From contig CAZFBA010000006.1 in NCBI GenBank assembly GCA_964517135.1, forward strand, positions 1 to 64,000: DNA of 64,000 nucleotides, in the 5' to 3' direction. The notes under the pieces are model-generated. The model was not told the origin of the DNA. It saw only the letters and a program-made list of their open reading frames with translations, and made no database searches. Below are positions 35,358 to 43,188 of the stretch, in pieces. A program made the position numbers and the translations under genes. Positions within the stretch are counted from its first letter, which is position 1; each line of letters starts with the position of its first letter. The DNA comes from CAZFBA01 sp964517135 (GTDB lineage: Bacteria > Cyanobacteriota > Vampirovibrionia > JBFMGH01).

Positions 35358-35445
35358 TGCTCTGGACGACTCAAAAGCTCTAAAGAGGCTAATAACTACC
35401 GGAGCGAACTAAGTTCGCTCCGGAGAGAGTTTTATTTCGGGCTAT
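35358..35445 (+). repeat. Composite dispersed repeat, copy d
   Basis: Parts seen: tgctctggacgactcaaaag, gaggctaata, then the hairpin ccggagcgaac-taa-gttcgctccgg (35399-35423) and gagagttttatttcgggcta. It lacks the ATTGC/GCAAT tail of copies a and c. Following bases 35476-35506 resemble 4727-4757 beside the hairpin at 4701. Bases 35507-35634 hold only the promoter region of the next gene. Confidence 0.72.
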
Positions 35446-35634
35446 ACTAAGCTACATGAAGAATTAAATTCTTCTAAAACACCCGTCCTCTATCTTCTAA
35501 AATCTTGGAGAGTTTTTTGTTGTGAAGTTTGCAAAAATTCATGAATTAAAAGGTTTATAATGATAAAATTAAAATCATAACAAAATTTAAATAAATTTTA
35601 TAAAATATAATTTATAAAAACAGGGGGAACAATA

Positions 35635-36018
35635 ATGGATCAAAATACACAAAATAGCATTGATTATGAAAGCTTAAAAGCTGGCAGAAGGTGGTATGAT
35701 AAAGACCCTGTCCTGAGCAAGGCTATCAAAACTCTTGAAAAAAGTGATGACCAGATACAAATTCAAATTGCCCTTAACCTAATTAAAATTGTCATTGAAC
35801 ACAAAATAGAACTTGAAGAATTTGGTTCAATAGAAGAGCTGCTTTCAACTGTTAAAAATGCTTATGATGCAGATGAGGGAAGGCAAGAGCGCTGGTATGA
35901 TTTAAATGAAACTGTCAGGGCTGCAATGGTAATGCTTGAAAATTGCCCAGAAGACCTCAGGCAAAAGATAGCCAGAGATATTGCTGAACTTATATCAAGA
36001 ATGATTCAACAGGGCTAA
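35635..36018 (+). CDS. Small protein of two tandem RWYD repeats, unknown
   Basis: 127 residues, cytoplasmic, acidic and helical. It consists of two related units: GRRWYDKDPVLSKAIKTLEK (about 17-36) with the following IQIALNLIKIVIE, and RQERWYDLNETVRAAMVMLE (about 83-102) with the following KIARDIAELISRMI. The shared pattern is R-W-Y-D-x4-[VL]-x2-A-[IM]-x2-L-E-x9-I-A-x[ND]-[LI]. A strong GGGGGAA ribosome-binding site precedes the ATG. It ends 9 bases from the convergent binding-protein gene. I recognise no family; a two-lobed helical adaptor is a fair guess, no more. Confidence 0.75.
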   Translation: MDQNTQNSIDYESLKAGRRWYDKDPVLSKAIKTLEKSDDQIQIQIALNLIKIVIEHKIELEEFGSIEELLSTVKNAYDADEGRQERWYDLNETVRAAMVMLENCPEDLRQKIARDIAELISRMIQQG

Positions 36019-36027
36019 TATAACGCA

Positions 36028-36819
36028 CTAAAATGAAGGTTTTTCTATAAGCGGGTTAAGCCCAAACCATTTGCGAGAAACTCTATCATAGATGCCATTA
36101 TCTATAAGTTCTTGCAGGGCAAGGTTAATCTGTTCTAATAATTCTTTATTCTTTTTATTTACAGTAAGTCCACAGGGGGTTTCATTAACAGGGGTCCCAA
36201 CAAATTTGATTTTAAAACCCTCATTATTTTTCAAATGATACATTGCTGCATAATCTGAGACCGCTGAACCCACCATGCCAAGTTGCAGGGCAATTCTTAA
36301 GTCTCTCTGTGTAGGAAATTTCTTTAGTTGATCTGTAGAAAAACCAAGTTCATTTATCAAAATACCTGGATAAACAGTACCATTACGAATTCCAACCATG
36401 ATTTTCTTTTCTCTGATGTCATCTATAGAATTAACATCTTTGTTTGACGCCTGTACTACAAACTGCCCACGAGAATAATTATAGGGAATACTGAAATTTA
36501 CTACTTCCTGACGGGCAGGCACAATGTTCATGCTTCCCATACCTACATCTATCTGATTGCCTGAAACGGCTGCAATCAGTCTGTTAAAAGAATAGGTTTC
36601 AAGATTAAGCTTTTTATTCATTACTTTTGCTAGTTCCCGGGCAAGCTCAACATCAAAACCTACCAGTTCATTGCTATCTGGATCATAATAACTATAAGGA
36701 GGCATTTCTCCTGAAACGCCAATATAAATTGTTTTGCTGTCTTTTTGTTGTTGACAGGCAGTTACAAAGATAAAAACACATAAGACGATTGCTATCTTTA
36801 TGATTGCTGATTTAAGCAT
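36028..36819 (-). CDS. Amino-acid-type periplasmic binding lipoprotein (SBP family 3)
   Basis: 263 residues from the ATG at 36819; an upstream TTG four codons earlier is less likely. The signal sequence ends in a lipobox (FVTAC), so the protein is a membrane-anchored lipoprotein. The mature part has the family 3 solute-binding signature GFDVELARELAKVM and motifs such as IYIGVSGEMPPYSY, DVGMGSMNIVPARQEVVNFSIPY and ADYAAMYHL-like SDYAAMYHL. These proteins deliver polar amino acids to an ABC importer, but no permease or ATPase is adjacent. It overlaps the aminotransferase gene by 8 nt, so both belong to one operon, suggesting uptake followed by transamination. Confidence 0.88.
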   Translation of the reverse strand: MLKSAIIKIAIVLCVFIFVTACQQQKDSKTIYIGVSGEMPPYSYYDPDSNELVGFDVELARELAKVMNKKLNLETYSFNRLIAAVSGNQIDVGMGSMNIVPARQEVVNFSIPYNYSRGQFVVQASNKDVNSIDDIREKKIMVGIRNGTVYPGILINELGFSTDQLKKFPTQRDLRIALQLGMVGSAVSDYAAMYHLKNNEGFKIKFVGTPVNETPCGLTVNKKNKELLEQINLALQELIDNGIYDRVSRKWFGLNPLIEKPSF

Positions 36820-38080
36820 TTTCTTTTGCAAACCTTAATATTATTTTTGCGGCCTCAACAATATCAGGACAGTTTTCCTGAATAAACTTTTTGTAATCTT
36901 GATCAGGGTTTTTCCTGAAACCATCCAGAGCTTTGCTACCTGAATAGTCAGTTATGGCCAGGCGAAGGTTTAGTTCTGATTCATCCTGCCCGAAACAGCT
37001 TGAAGGAAGGCTGGCTACATTATAGTCTGTCAGAAGGGTGCGGGCTACTTGCTTTGAAGATTTAAATTTTTTAAGATTAAATTTAGGATAAACATAAAAG
37101 GCCCCCATCGGAGGAGAACATTCTATTACACTGGATTTCATTATCGCATTGAAAAAATAATTTAACACTATACCGTGTATAGCTGTGCAATCATTTATAA
37201 AATTGGTCATTTCAGGGCCTGTAGAAAAAGCATTCAAAGCAGCATACTGAACAGGAGCACTTACACAGGAAAAAGTTTCACTAATAAGAGTGTTGAAGGC
37301 CTTTTTAAGTTCTTTTTGACCTTCAGGAACCAGACAAACCCCTAATCTATAACCACCAAGAGAGCGATCTTTTGATATGCCACCAGTAACAAATGTTCCT
37401 TCAGGGTAAAACTTGGCAAAACTGGTATGTTTGTATCCTTCAAATGTGATATTTCCGTATATTTCATCAGAAATGAGAAGTATTTTGTGCTTTCGGGCAA
37501 AATCAGTAATTTCTTTGACGGTTTTTTCATTATATGAATTGCCACAGGGGTTGCCGGGCGTATTTATTAGCATAAGATGCGGGTTAAGACCTTTTTTAAG
37601 TGCTGTGTTATAAGCTTTCTCAAGATCTTCTGCTGTCATACAGTAAGAGTTTTCGATTGTTGTTGGTACTTTAACAACTTGTTTATGAGCTAATTTAGCC
37701 TGTGGAATATAGCTAACCCACGAAGGCACAGGCAATATCAGATCACCTTCCAGCAAAAGCATCAGATCAAATATGAGTTCTTTGCTGCCGGGCCCAATAA
37801 AAATGTCTCCTGGCAAATAATTTAGATTAAACCATTTTTTGTAAAACTCTGATACGTTGACCCTTAGCTCAGGTATGCCCTGTGTAGGCTGATAGGATTT
37901 AATATCTTCACCCCGTCTCAGGCCTGCTTTAACTATTTCAGGCACAGGAAATGGTGACTCACCAAACCCGAGATGATATAATTTCTTGCCTTCCTGACGC
38001 ATTGATTTGATATTCTGGTTGATAGCAAGAGTTGCTGACTCTTCTATCGTGTTGAATACTTTTGAAATCATTATTTCCAT
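36812..38080 (-). CDS. Class I/II pyridoxal-phosphate aminotransferase
   Basis: 422 residues. A fold type I aminotransferase: LGFGESPFPVPEIV at the N-terminus, NTPGNPCGNSY (conserved Asn-Pro-Gly-Asn-Pro), DEIYGNITFEG (PLP Asp and Tyr), and the Schiff-base lysine in GGISKDRSLGGYRLG. The C-terminal ends with LRLAITDYSG (substrate-carboxylate Arg). An AGGA sequence 8 bases before the ATG supports this start. It is followed by the amino-acid binding lipoprotein gene. The amino acid used cannot be predicted; annotation as aspartate or aromatic aminotransferase would be guesswork. Confidence 0.9.
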   Translation of the reverse strand: MEIMISKVFNTIEESATLAINQNIKSMRQEGKKLYHLGFGESPFPVPEIVKAGLRRGEDIKSYQPTQGIPELRVNVSEFYKKWFNLNYLPGDIFIGPGSKELIFDLMLLLEGDLILPVPSWVSYIPQAKLAHKQVVKVPTTIENSYCMTAEDLEKAYNTALKKGLNPHLMLINTPGNPCGNSYNEKTVKEITDFARKHKILLISDEIYGNITFEGYKHTSFAKFYPEGTFVTGGISKDRSLGGYRLGVCLVPEGQKELKKAFNTLISETFSCVSAPVQYAALNAFSTGPEMTNFINDCTAIHGIVLNYFFNAIMKSSVIECSPPMGAFYVYPKFNLKKFKSSKQVARTLLTDYNVASLPSSCFGQDESELNLRLAITDYSGSKALDGFRKNPDQDYKKFIQENCPDIVEAAKIILRFAKENA

Positions 38081-38328
38081 AACTATAATCCTGCTAATGT
38101 CATTATATAAAAAATTAATAACCTGCTGGTATTTTAAAAGTTTAAATATCAGACTTCTCTGTAAGTTGCGACAATTGCAGCAATTTATTTATTACATTTT
38201 CTGAATTTACGAAACAGTTTAACGACTAATTATATCTTAAATGACTTAAAAAATTAAACCATTCTAAAAATCTTCAGGTGCAGTTTTTTCTTTTCGAGAC
38301 AGCCCCAACCCCTTTGTTTTGGCTGAAA

Positions 38329-38357
38329 TCAGTAATTCAATAATTAATCAAAGGTTC
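38329..38357 (-). repeat. GAACCT-GATTAATTA dispersed repeat, copy 3
   Basis: Read on the minus strand: gaacctttgattaattattg followed by aattactga. It ends 3 bases from the stop codon of the radical SAM gene. Copy 4 (40017-40046) lies on the other side of the two-gene cassette in the opposite orientation, so the pair brackets 1.66 kb with arms facing outward. Confidence 0.75.
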
Positions 38358-38360
38358 CAT

Positions 38361-39413
38361 TTATTTTTTCTTTGCGAGGTGTTTATACTTTTTCAAAAAA
38401 GGATCTTCGTCGTAAATATCATTGTAACAGACTTCTGCTGCTGCCTTGCAACCTCCCTGACATTCTTTTGCAATGGCGCAATTTTTACAAAAGTCTGGTA
38501 TTGCTTTCATAAAGTCTTTAGCTTTCTGGTTATGGGCAAATTTCCAGAAGGATTCTTCAAGTATATTACCTATAATCATCTGTGAATGATTACACATTCT
38601 AACATTGCCAGCAGGATCAATAGTATAGTATGCTCTTGATGTGCCTGCTGCACAGAATCCGAAGCCAAGGTTAGGATATTTTTCTGTTTTAATAAGGCAT
38701 GGATGCATTGCAATCGAGCAGGCTATTGATATTTTATACCTGGATGAAGCTTCATTTGCTATTTCTAGAGCTTCTTCAAGCTGTTCAGGGTCAGGTAAAA
38801 GTTCATCGATATTATTGGCGCCTTCTCCTCCGGGATTAAAGCGGTTAAGCATAAGTCCGTCAGCCCCCAGGGCAACAGCCATATCAATTGTTTCTTTCCA
38901 GGTGTGTATATTTTTCTTTGTAGCTACAAATACGGTTACTACATTTCCCTGAAAGCTTTTGATATAGGCTATTGATTCTGTTACCCTGTCAAAGACATCT
39001 TTTCTGACAAGTTCATTATGAATAGCTCTTTCGCTGCTTAATAAAGGCAGTTCAAAAAGCGTTATACCGCTTTCAATAGAATCCTTTATAAGATCTTTAT
39101 TTAACAAAGTACCATTTGATATTATATTAAGGCTTATTCCTTTTTCTTTAACATGCCTTGCTAGTTGAAGAATATCTTTTCTGAGGTAAGGTTCACCTCC
39201 TGTGAAGGTTAATTGAATACATTTTGTATCTTCTATGATCCTATCTATAAGTTTTAGAGTATTTTGGGTATCCAGTTCTTCAACAGGATAAGGTATTTTA
39301 TTTTTGCAAACATTATAACAATAAAAGCAGTCAAGATTACATCTTAAAGTAACCTCAAAAATCATTGATTTTTGCTGACGTTTATTGAATTTATTTTTAA
39401 AAAAGTCAATCAT
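38361..39413 (-). CDS. Radical SAM/SPASM-domain maturase-like protein
   Basis: 350 residues. The N-terminal radical SAM cluster is C25-NLD-C29-FY-C32, followed by TFTGGEPYLRKD. The C-terminal SPASM region carries additional cysteines for auxiliary iron-sulfur clusters (FGFCAAGTSR, NVRMCNHS, FCKNCAIAKECQGGCKAAAEVC). This layout is typical of peptide- or cofactor-maturing enzymes (RiPP maturases, anaerobic sulfatase activators, PqqE/NirJ relatives). The preceding gene abuts it with no spacing, which suggests a partner protein. No short precursor peptide is evident between them. Substrate unknown. Confidence 0.9.
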   Translation of the reverse strand: MIDFFKNKFNKRQQKSMIFEVTLRCNLDCFYCYNVCKNKIPYPVEELDTQNTLKLIDRIIEDTKCIQLTFTGGEPYLRKDILQLARHVKEKGISLNIISNGTLLNKDLIKDSIESGITLFELPLLSSERAIHNELVRKDVFDRVTESIAYIKSFQGNVVTVFVATKKNIHTWKETIDMAVALGADGLMLNRFNPGGEGANNIDELLPDPEQLEEALEIANEASSRYKISIACSIAMHPCLIKTEKYPNLGFGFCAAGTSRAYYTIDPAGNVRMCNHSQMIIGNILEESFWKFAHNQKAKDFMKAIPDFCKNCAIAKECQGGCKAAAEVCYNDIYDEDPFLKKYKHLAKKK

Positions 39414-39935
39414 TTAGCTGTTAAGGAAAGTTATCAGGTCTATTAACCCAGGATTATTCTTTAATTGGTCAGGGTTTTCAAGGGTTAATAGCCTGTCATA
39501 TATATTTTCTTTAATGGTATTAAAGGTTTCAGTATTGATTTTATTCTCTATAAACATTTTTTGGAGCAGGCAATATTGTTGATCAAGCTCTTCTCTAGTT
39601 TTAAAGTAAGTATCAAATTCAGGAGATATAAGATAGCAGGTCATATAACCAAAACGAAAGTTAAAATCATCCATTCTTCTGGTAAAGAGCATATCAAGGT
39701 ATTCTTTTTCTTCTGTATTTATGAGGTTTTCATTGATAAGATTTTGTGTAAGGTCATTAACCTTTGAAATATCTTCTTTCAAGGTATTAAAATATTCCTG
39801 CCAGTTGACTTCTAGCTGGCCGTTTGTTTCCAGGAAGTTTAATTTTTTCCATATATTTTTTAATTTTTGCCAGCTTTTATTAATTTCAAGCTCTGAAAGT
39901 CTTTTGTTTATTGAGTTTTGGTTGTGATCATTCAT
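39414..39935 (-). CDS. Unknown 173-residue partner of the SPASM protein
   Basis: From the ATG at 39935 (AGGT 7 bases upstream) this encodes 173 residues. The frame stays open for 72 more codons, but that part runs through a dispersed repeat (40017-40046) and a hairpin, so the longer form is unlikely. The protein is helical, acidic and without membrane segments; residues about 100-125 (FRFGYMTCYLISPEF) form a more hydrophobic core with the only cluster of aromatic residues. Two Cys only. The stop codon directly abuts the start of the radical SAM gene, so the two are surely co-translated. It could be a substrate-binding or leader-recognition protein; no recognised family. Confidence 0.65.
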   Translation of the reverse strand: MNDHNQNSINKRLSELEINKSWQKLKNIWKKLNFLETNGQLEVNWQEYFNTLKEDISKVNDLTQNLINENLINTEEKEYLDMLFTRRMDDFNFRFGYMTCYLISPEFDTYFKTREELDQQYCLLQKMFIENKINTETFNTIKENIYDRLLTLENPDQLKNNPGLIDLITFLNS

Positions 39936-40016
39936 AGAATTGACCTGAAGCCCCTTAATATTTTCAGGTTTTATGTTATCAGAATAATATTTAGATTTCC
40001 AGTTTTGAAACTTTAA

Positions 40017-40101
40017 GAACCTCTGATTAATTACGGAATTACTGACTCCAGTAAAAACAGGGAGGGGGTTAAAAAAACCGCTGTGCGGCTTTTTAACCCC
40101 C
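40017..40101 (+). repeat. GAACCT-GATTAATTA dispersed repeat, copy 4, with attached hairpin
   Basis: Core at 40017-40046 (gaacctctgattaattacgg then aattactga), then a spacer ccagtaaaaacagg and an imperfect hairpin 40064-40101 (gggggttaaaaa ... tttttaaccccc around ccgc-tgt-gcgg). Located between the SPASM cassette and the symporter gene. The frame read through it gives a peptide VSNSVINQRF that also appears in frames across copy 3, a sign of repeat and not of coding sequence. Confidence 0.75.
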
Positions 40102-40211
40102 AACAACCATTTCTTGAATCTGAAAACTTTTGAGTTATTCAAAGAGCTCATTACTGTTCTGGTTAAATTTTTTCTGAGGGTTTGGTTTTTAAAAATAAAT
40201 AACCAAAAATC

Positions 40212-41639
40212 TTACAGTGAAGCTTTTTGGAAAGGCTTAAGACTAAAAAAGACAATGATTATTGCAGATACAGCAAGTGAAGGTATGATTGGTTCAAGCC
40301 CAAAGATAGTAGTATTTGTTAGTTCAAGTATAACAAGAAGAATGCTGGCGCATGACAGACTTAAGAAAGTTGAAAGCGGTGTAATTTTAGCCCAGTAATG
40401 ACCTGCAATATATGGAATAAAGCACCCTGCAGCTCTTAAAGAAAAAGAAAACATTAATATTTTAATAATATCTTCAGGTTTAAGTATTGCAATAGCAAGT
40501 GAAAGCACTCCTATTAAGGCTGCAAGTATTCTAATAATAAGAATTTTCTTTCTATCATCAGCTTCATTTTTTTTGATATATTGAAACCACAGATCATTAG
40601 TAATTATAGAAGCAGCCCCGAGTAGATCAGAAGAAGCACTTGACATTGTTGCTGAAATAAGACCGGCAAAAAGCAGGCCAGCAATAATAACCGGAAGAAC
40701 ATTCATAGCAAGTACAGGTAGTACATACATATCACTGAAATTATTTATGATAGTTGAAGGAATAACACCTTTATGCTCAAGTGCATAGATTGATATACCC
40801 AGCAAAGGTGGTATAAAAGCAAAGAAGAAATAAAAAACAGCTGTTACTGTGCTTCCTTTAATCACGCTGGCTTTATCTTTAGCTGAATATAATCTCTGTG
40901 TAACTTCCTGGCCTATGAGCCAGCTGCTGACATAGATTATAATGAGTGATATTATTTTTCCTATACCCATACCTTCAAACAGGCTAAGCTTTTCAGGAGG
41001 AACATGAGCAATTATTTCAGTAAATCCACCGGCTTTAATAATAACAAATGGCATTGCTAGCCCCATTCCGATGAGAATAAGTATAAATTGCCAGAAATCA
41101 GTAATAGAAACACTCCACATACCCCCAAGAACCGTATAAGTAACGATAACACCGCAAGAAATAAGTGCCGAGATCCGGTAGTCAATGCCTGTTACAGCTG
41201 AAAAAATTGTAGCTGTAGCAATCATCTGAACAGCAGTTAAGCCTATAAGCGGCAAAAACATTATAATTGAGGTCAAAATATGATTTATTCTTCCGTATTT
41301 TTTTAAGAAAAATTCAGGTACAGTTAATACTTCAGAACTTCTTAACCGTGGTGCAACAATAGCTATAGCAATAAAGCTGATAGACATCGTCCAGATATAC
41401 CATATTGAGCTAAGCCCCCACTGGCCATAAGCTTTTTGTGTTACACCCATTGTGCTGCCGGCACCTATTTCTGTTGCAGCCAGAGTTCCTACAAGCAGCC
41501 ACCATGGCAATCTTCTTCCTGCTACAAGATAGTCAAGGCTTGTTTTAATTGATTTTTTATTGGTATAAAATCCTATACCAAGCATAAAAACGAGGTAGAG
41601 AAAAATTATAAAAATAATTATAGTGTTACTTGAAGGCAT
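40212..41639 (-). CDS. Sodium:solute symporter (SSS family)
   Basis: 475 residues with about thirteen membrane helices. Motifs of the SSS/PutP family are present: GFYTNKKSIKTSLDYLVAGRRLPWWL (start of helix 2), the sodium-site region GTLAATEIGAGSTMGV, and VLGGMWSVSITDFWQFILIL. It is expected to import a small organic solute with sodium; substrates in this family range over proline, pantothenate, sugars and nucleosides and cannot be chosen here. It is transcribed toward the SPASM cassette, with about 275 bases and a repeat in between, so co-transcription is possible but not shown. Divergent from the gene at 41829. Confidence 0.92.
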   Translation of the reverse strand: MPSSNTIIIFIIFLYLVFMLGIGFYTNKKSIKTSLDYLVAGRRLPWWLLVGTLAATEIGAGSTMGVTQKAYGQWGLSSIWYIWTMSISFIAIAIVAPRLRSSEVLTVPEFFLKKYGRINHILTSIIMFLPLIGLTAVQMIATATIFSAVTGIDYRISALISCGVIVTYTVLGGMWSVSITDFWQFILILIGMGLAMPFVIIKAGGFTEIIAHVPPEKLSLFEGMGIGKIISLIIIYVSSWLIGQEVTQRLYSAKDKASVIKGSTVTAVFYFFFAFIPPLLGISIYALEHKGVIPSTIINNFSDMYVLPVLAMNVLPVIIAGLLFAGLISATMSSASSDLLGAASIITNDLWFQYIKKNEADDRKKILIIRILAALIGVLSLAIAILKPEDIIKILMFSFSLRAAGCFIPYIAGHYWAKITPLSTFLSLSCASILLVILELTNTTIFGLEPIIPSLAVSAIIIVFFSLKPFQKASL

Positions 41640-41828
41640 TGTTTATGATATCTTTTTTAGACTGCTTAATATTCGAGATGTTAAAAGGCACAATTGCTTA
41701 TTATTAAAGCATTATAGAAAAATAAACAAAAATCTGTGTTTAAAACATAAAAATTATTGTATTATAAGTAACATTAGATTTGAGCTGAAAATTTTATTCT
41801 GGATGAGAAAAGACTGTCAATTGTGATT

Positions 41829-42869
41829 ATGATAAGAACTAACGTTTTATATAAGTTTTTGATGCTTGCTATTATTGCATTAAGCATTTTTTCAACAGGT
41901 TTTTTGCAGGTTCATGCTCAAAACCAGGATGACAAAAAAACTGAAACCTCTTCAAGTATTGCAAAAGTCAATAATTTTATTATCTCTTATAGCAATAATA
42001 ATAAATTTGAGCTAATAGAAAACAAAATTAAAACAAACCCTGAAGATAAATTTTTAAAAGAAATCAAGCTTGATATGATCTATGGCACTGATTTATTTGA
42101 GTTTTTGTGGAATAAAAACGATATTGACCATTCTGCTAAAATAATTGAGACACTTAAAAAGGCAAATTATTCTATACATAAGATGTATTTGTATGAAGCA
42201 ATATACTATAAACGTAAAGGTGAATGGGCTGTTGCTTTGCCACTTCTGGATCATTCTTTAATTTTATTTGATAAGCTGAAAAACAAATCAGCAGAAAATA
42301 TATATTTTAACTCTCTTGCGCTTTTTGAAAAAGGTATTCTAACAGGTGAGCAAAATTACATAATACAGGCTATTGAAATGCTTGAGAGGGCTGTCAATTT
42401 AAAACCAGATAACGTTGTTTACCTTCAAACCATAAATGAAATGTTTAAATATATTGAGATTCCAGAAGAACTATATGAGGCTTTTAAAAAAAGACAGGAA
42501 CTATACACACTGAGACTTGATAACATAAAGAAGCAACTTATCTTAAAATGTTCCAGTAACGTTTTCTACGAAAAAGAAAAACTTGAAAACTATTATTTTG
42601 ATTCTGTAAAACAACCACTGTCAGAAGAGATTCTATTTAACTGGAAGCTTGCAAAGTACATACAACGTTCACCTGCTGATTTGCTTTATTTCTTTCAGGT
42701 TGGCAGAAACAGAAAAATAAGAAATATCAAAATTATATCAATTCAGGGAGCAACAAGCGACTTGATTGATCACACAAATAGATCTCTTCAGGGTTCAAGA
42801 GCACCTGTTTTACCGGATAATTACATTTATGATACTATGAATTTCTTGTTTATATTTTCTTACAGATAA
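41829..42869 (+). CDS. Secreted TPR-like protein with TonB-like C-terminus
   Basis: 346 residues from the ATG at 41829 (a GTG two codons earlier is possible). A Sec signal peptide (LMLAIIALSIFSTGFLQVHAQ) is followed by helical repeats that look like TPR units (about 60-215, for example MYLYEAIYYKRKGEWAVALP and YIIQAIEMLERAVNLKPDN). The last 55 residues (IRNIKIISIQGATSDLIDHT, then APVLPDNYIYD and FLFIFSYR) match the shape of a TonB C-terminal domain: beta strand, helix, Pro-rich turn, terminal strand. A periplasmic protein that may pair TPR binding with outer-membrane contact is plausible. No ExbB/ExbD or TonB receptor is nearby. Confidence 0.7.
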   Translation: MIRTNVLYKFLMLAIIALSIFSTGFLQVHAQNQDDKKTETSSSIAKVNNFIISYSNNNKFELIENKIKTNPEDKFLKEIKLDMIYGTDLFEFLWNKNDIDHSAKIIETLKKANYSIHKMYLYEAIYYKRKGEWAVALPLLDHSLILFDKLKNKSAENIYFNSLALFEKGILTGEQNYIIQAIEMLERAVNLKPDNVVYLQTINEMFKYIEIPEELYEAFKKRQELYTLRLDNIKKQLILKCSSNVFYEKEKLENYYFDSVKQPLSEEILFNWKLAKYIQRSPADLLYFFQVGRNRKIRNIKIISIQGATSDLIDHTNRSLQGSRAPVLPDNYIYDTMNFLFIFSYR

Positions 42870-43188
42870 GCATTATTTTCTTTAAACGCTTGTTTGAAAG
42901 TTATTTTGCTGGCAGTGAAATCTACATTGAAACTCTCTCTGGCAATTTTAAATATTTGTACAATATGTTTAAAATTTGTATACGAAAAAGAAATTTTAAG
43001 ATAAAATATTTATATTGGGACGTTGTGCCGAAATATCTTGTCCTGACTCAAAAAGAGTCAACAGGTTTTATTGTGTCATTTTATTTTCAGGCATTTCTCA
43101 AGTTGTGATAACAATTAGATTGAATTCAAATAATATTTAATTTCTAGACTCTCATTAATTGACAATCAGACAGCGAAACTTTTTAATT
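42870..43188. other. Intergenic region, 319 bases
   Basis: AT-rich DNA before the SNF2 helicase. A 72-codon frame at 42890-43108 has no convincing ribosome-binding site or protein-like composition, so it is not called. I see no repeat copy, terminator or RNA gene. Confidence 0.45.

Noticed and set aside
39936..40151. 72-codon extension of the 173-residue gene
   Set aside because: It runs through a dispersed repeat and a hairpin, and the same peptide (SNSVINQRF-like) arises wherever the repeat is read in that frame.
42890..43108. 72-codon frame before the SNF2 gene
   Set aside because: Tyr/Phe/Ile/Lys-rich AT-composition artefact with no translation signal.
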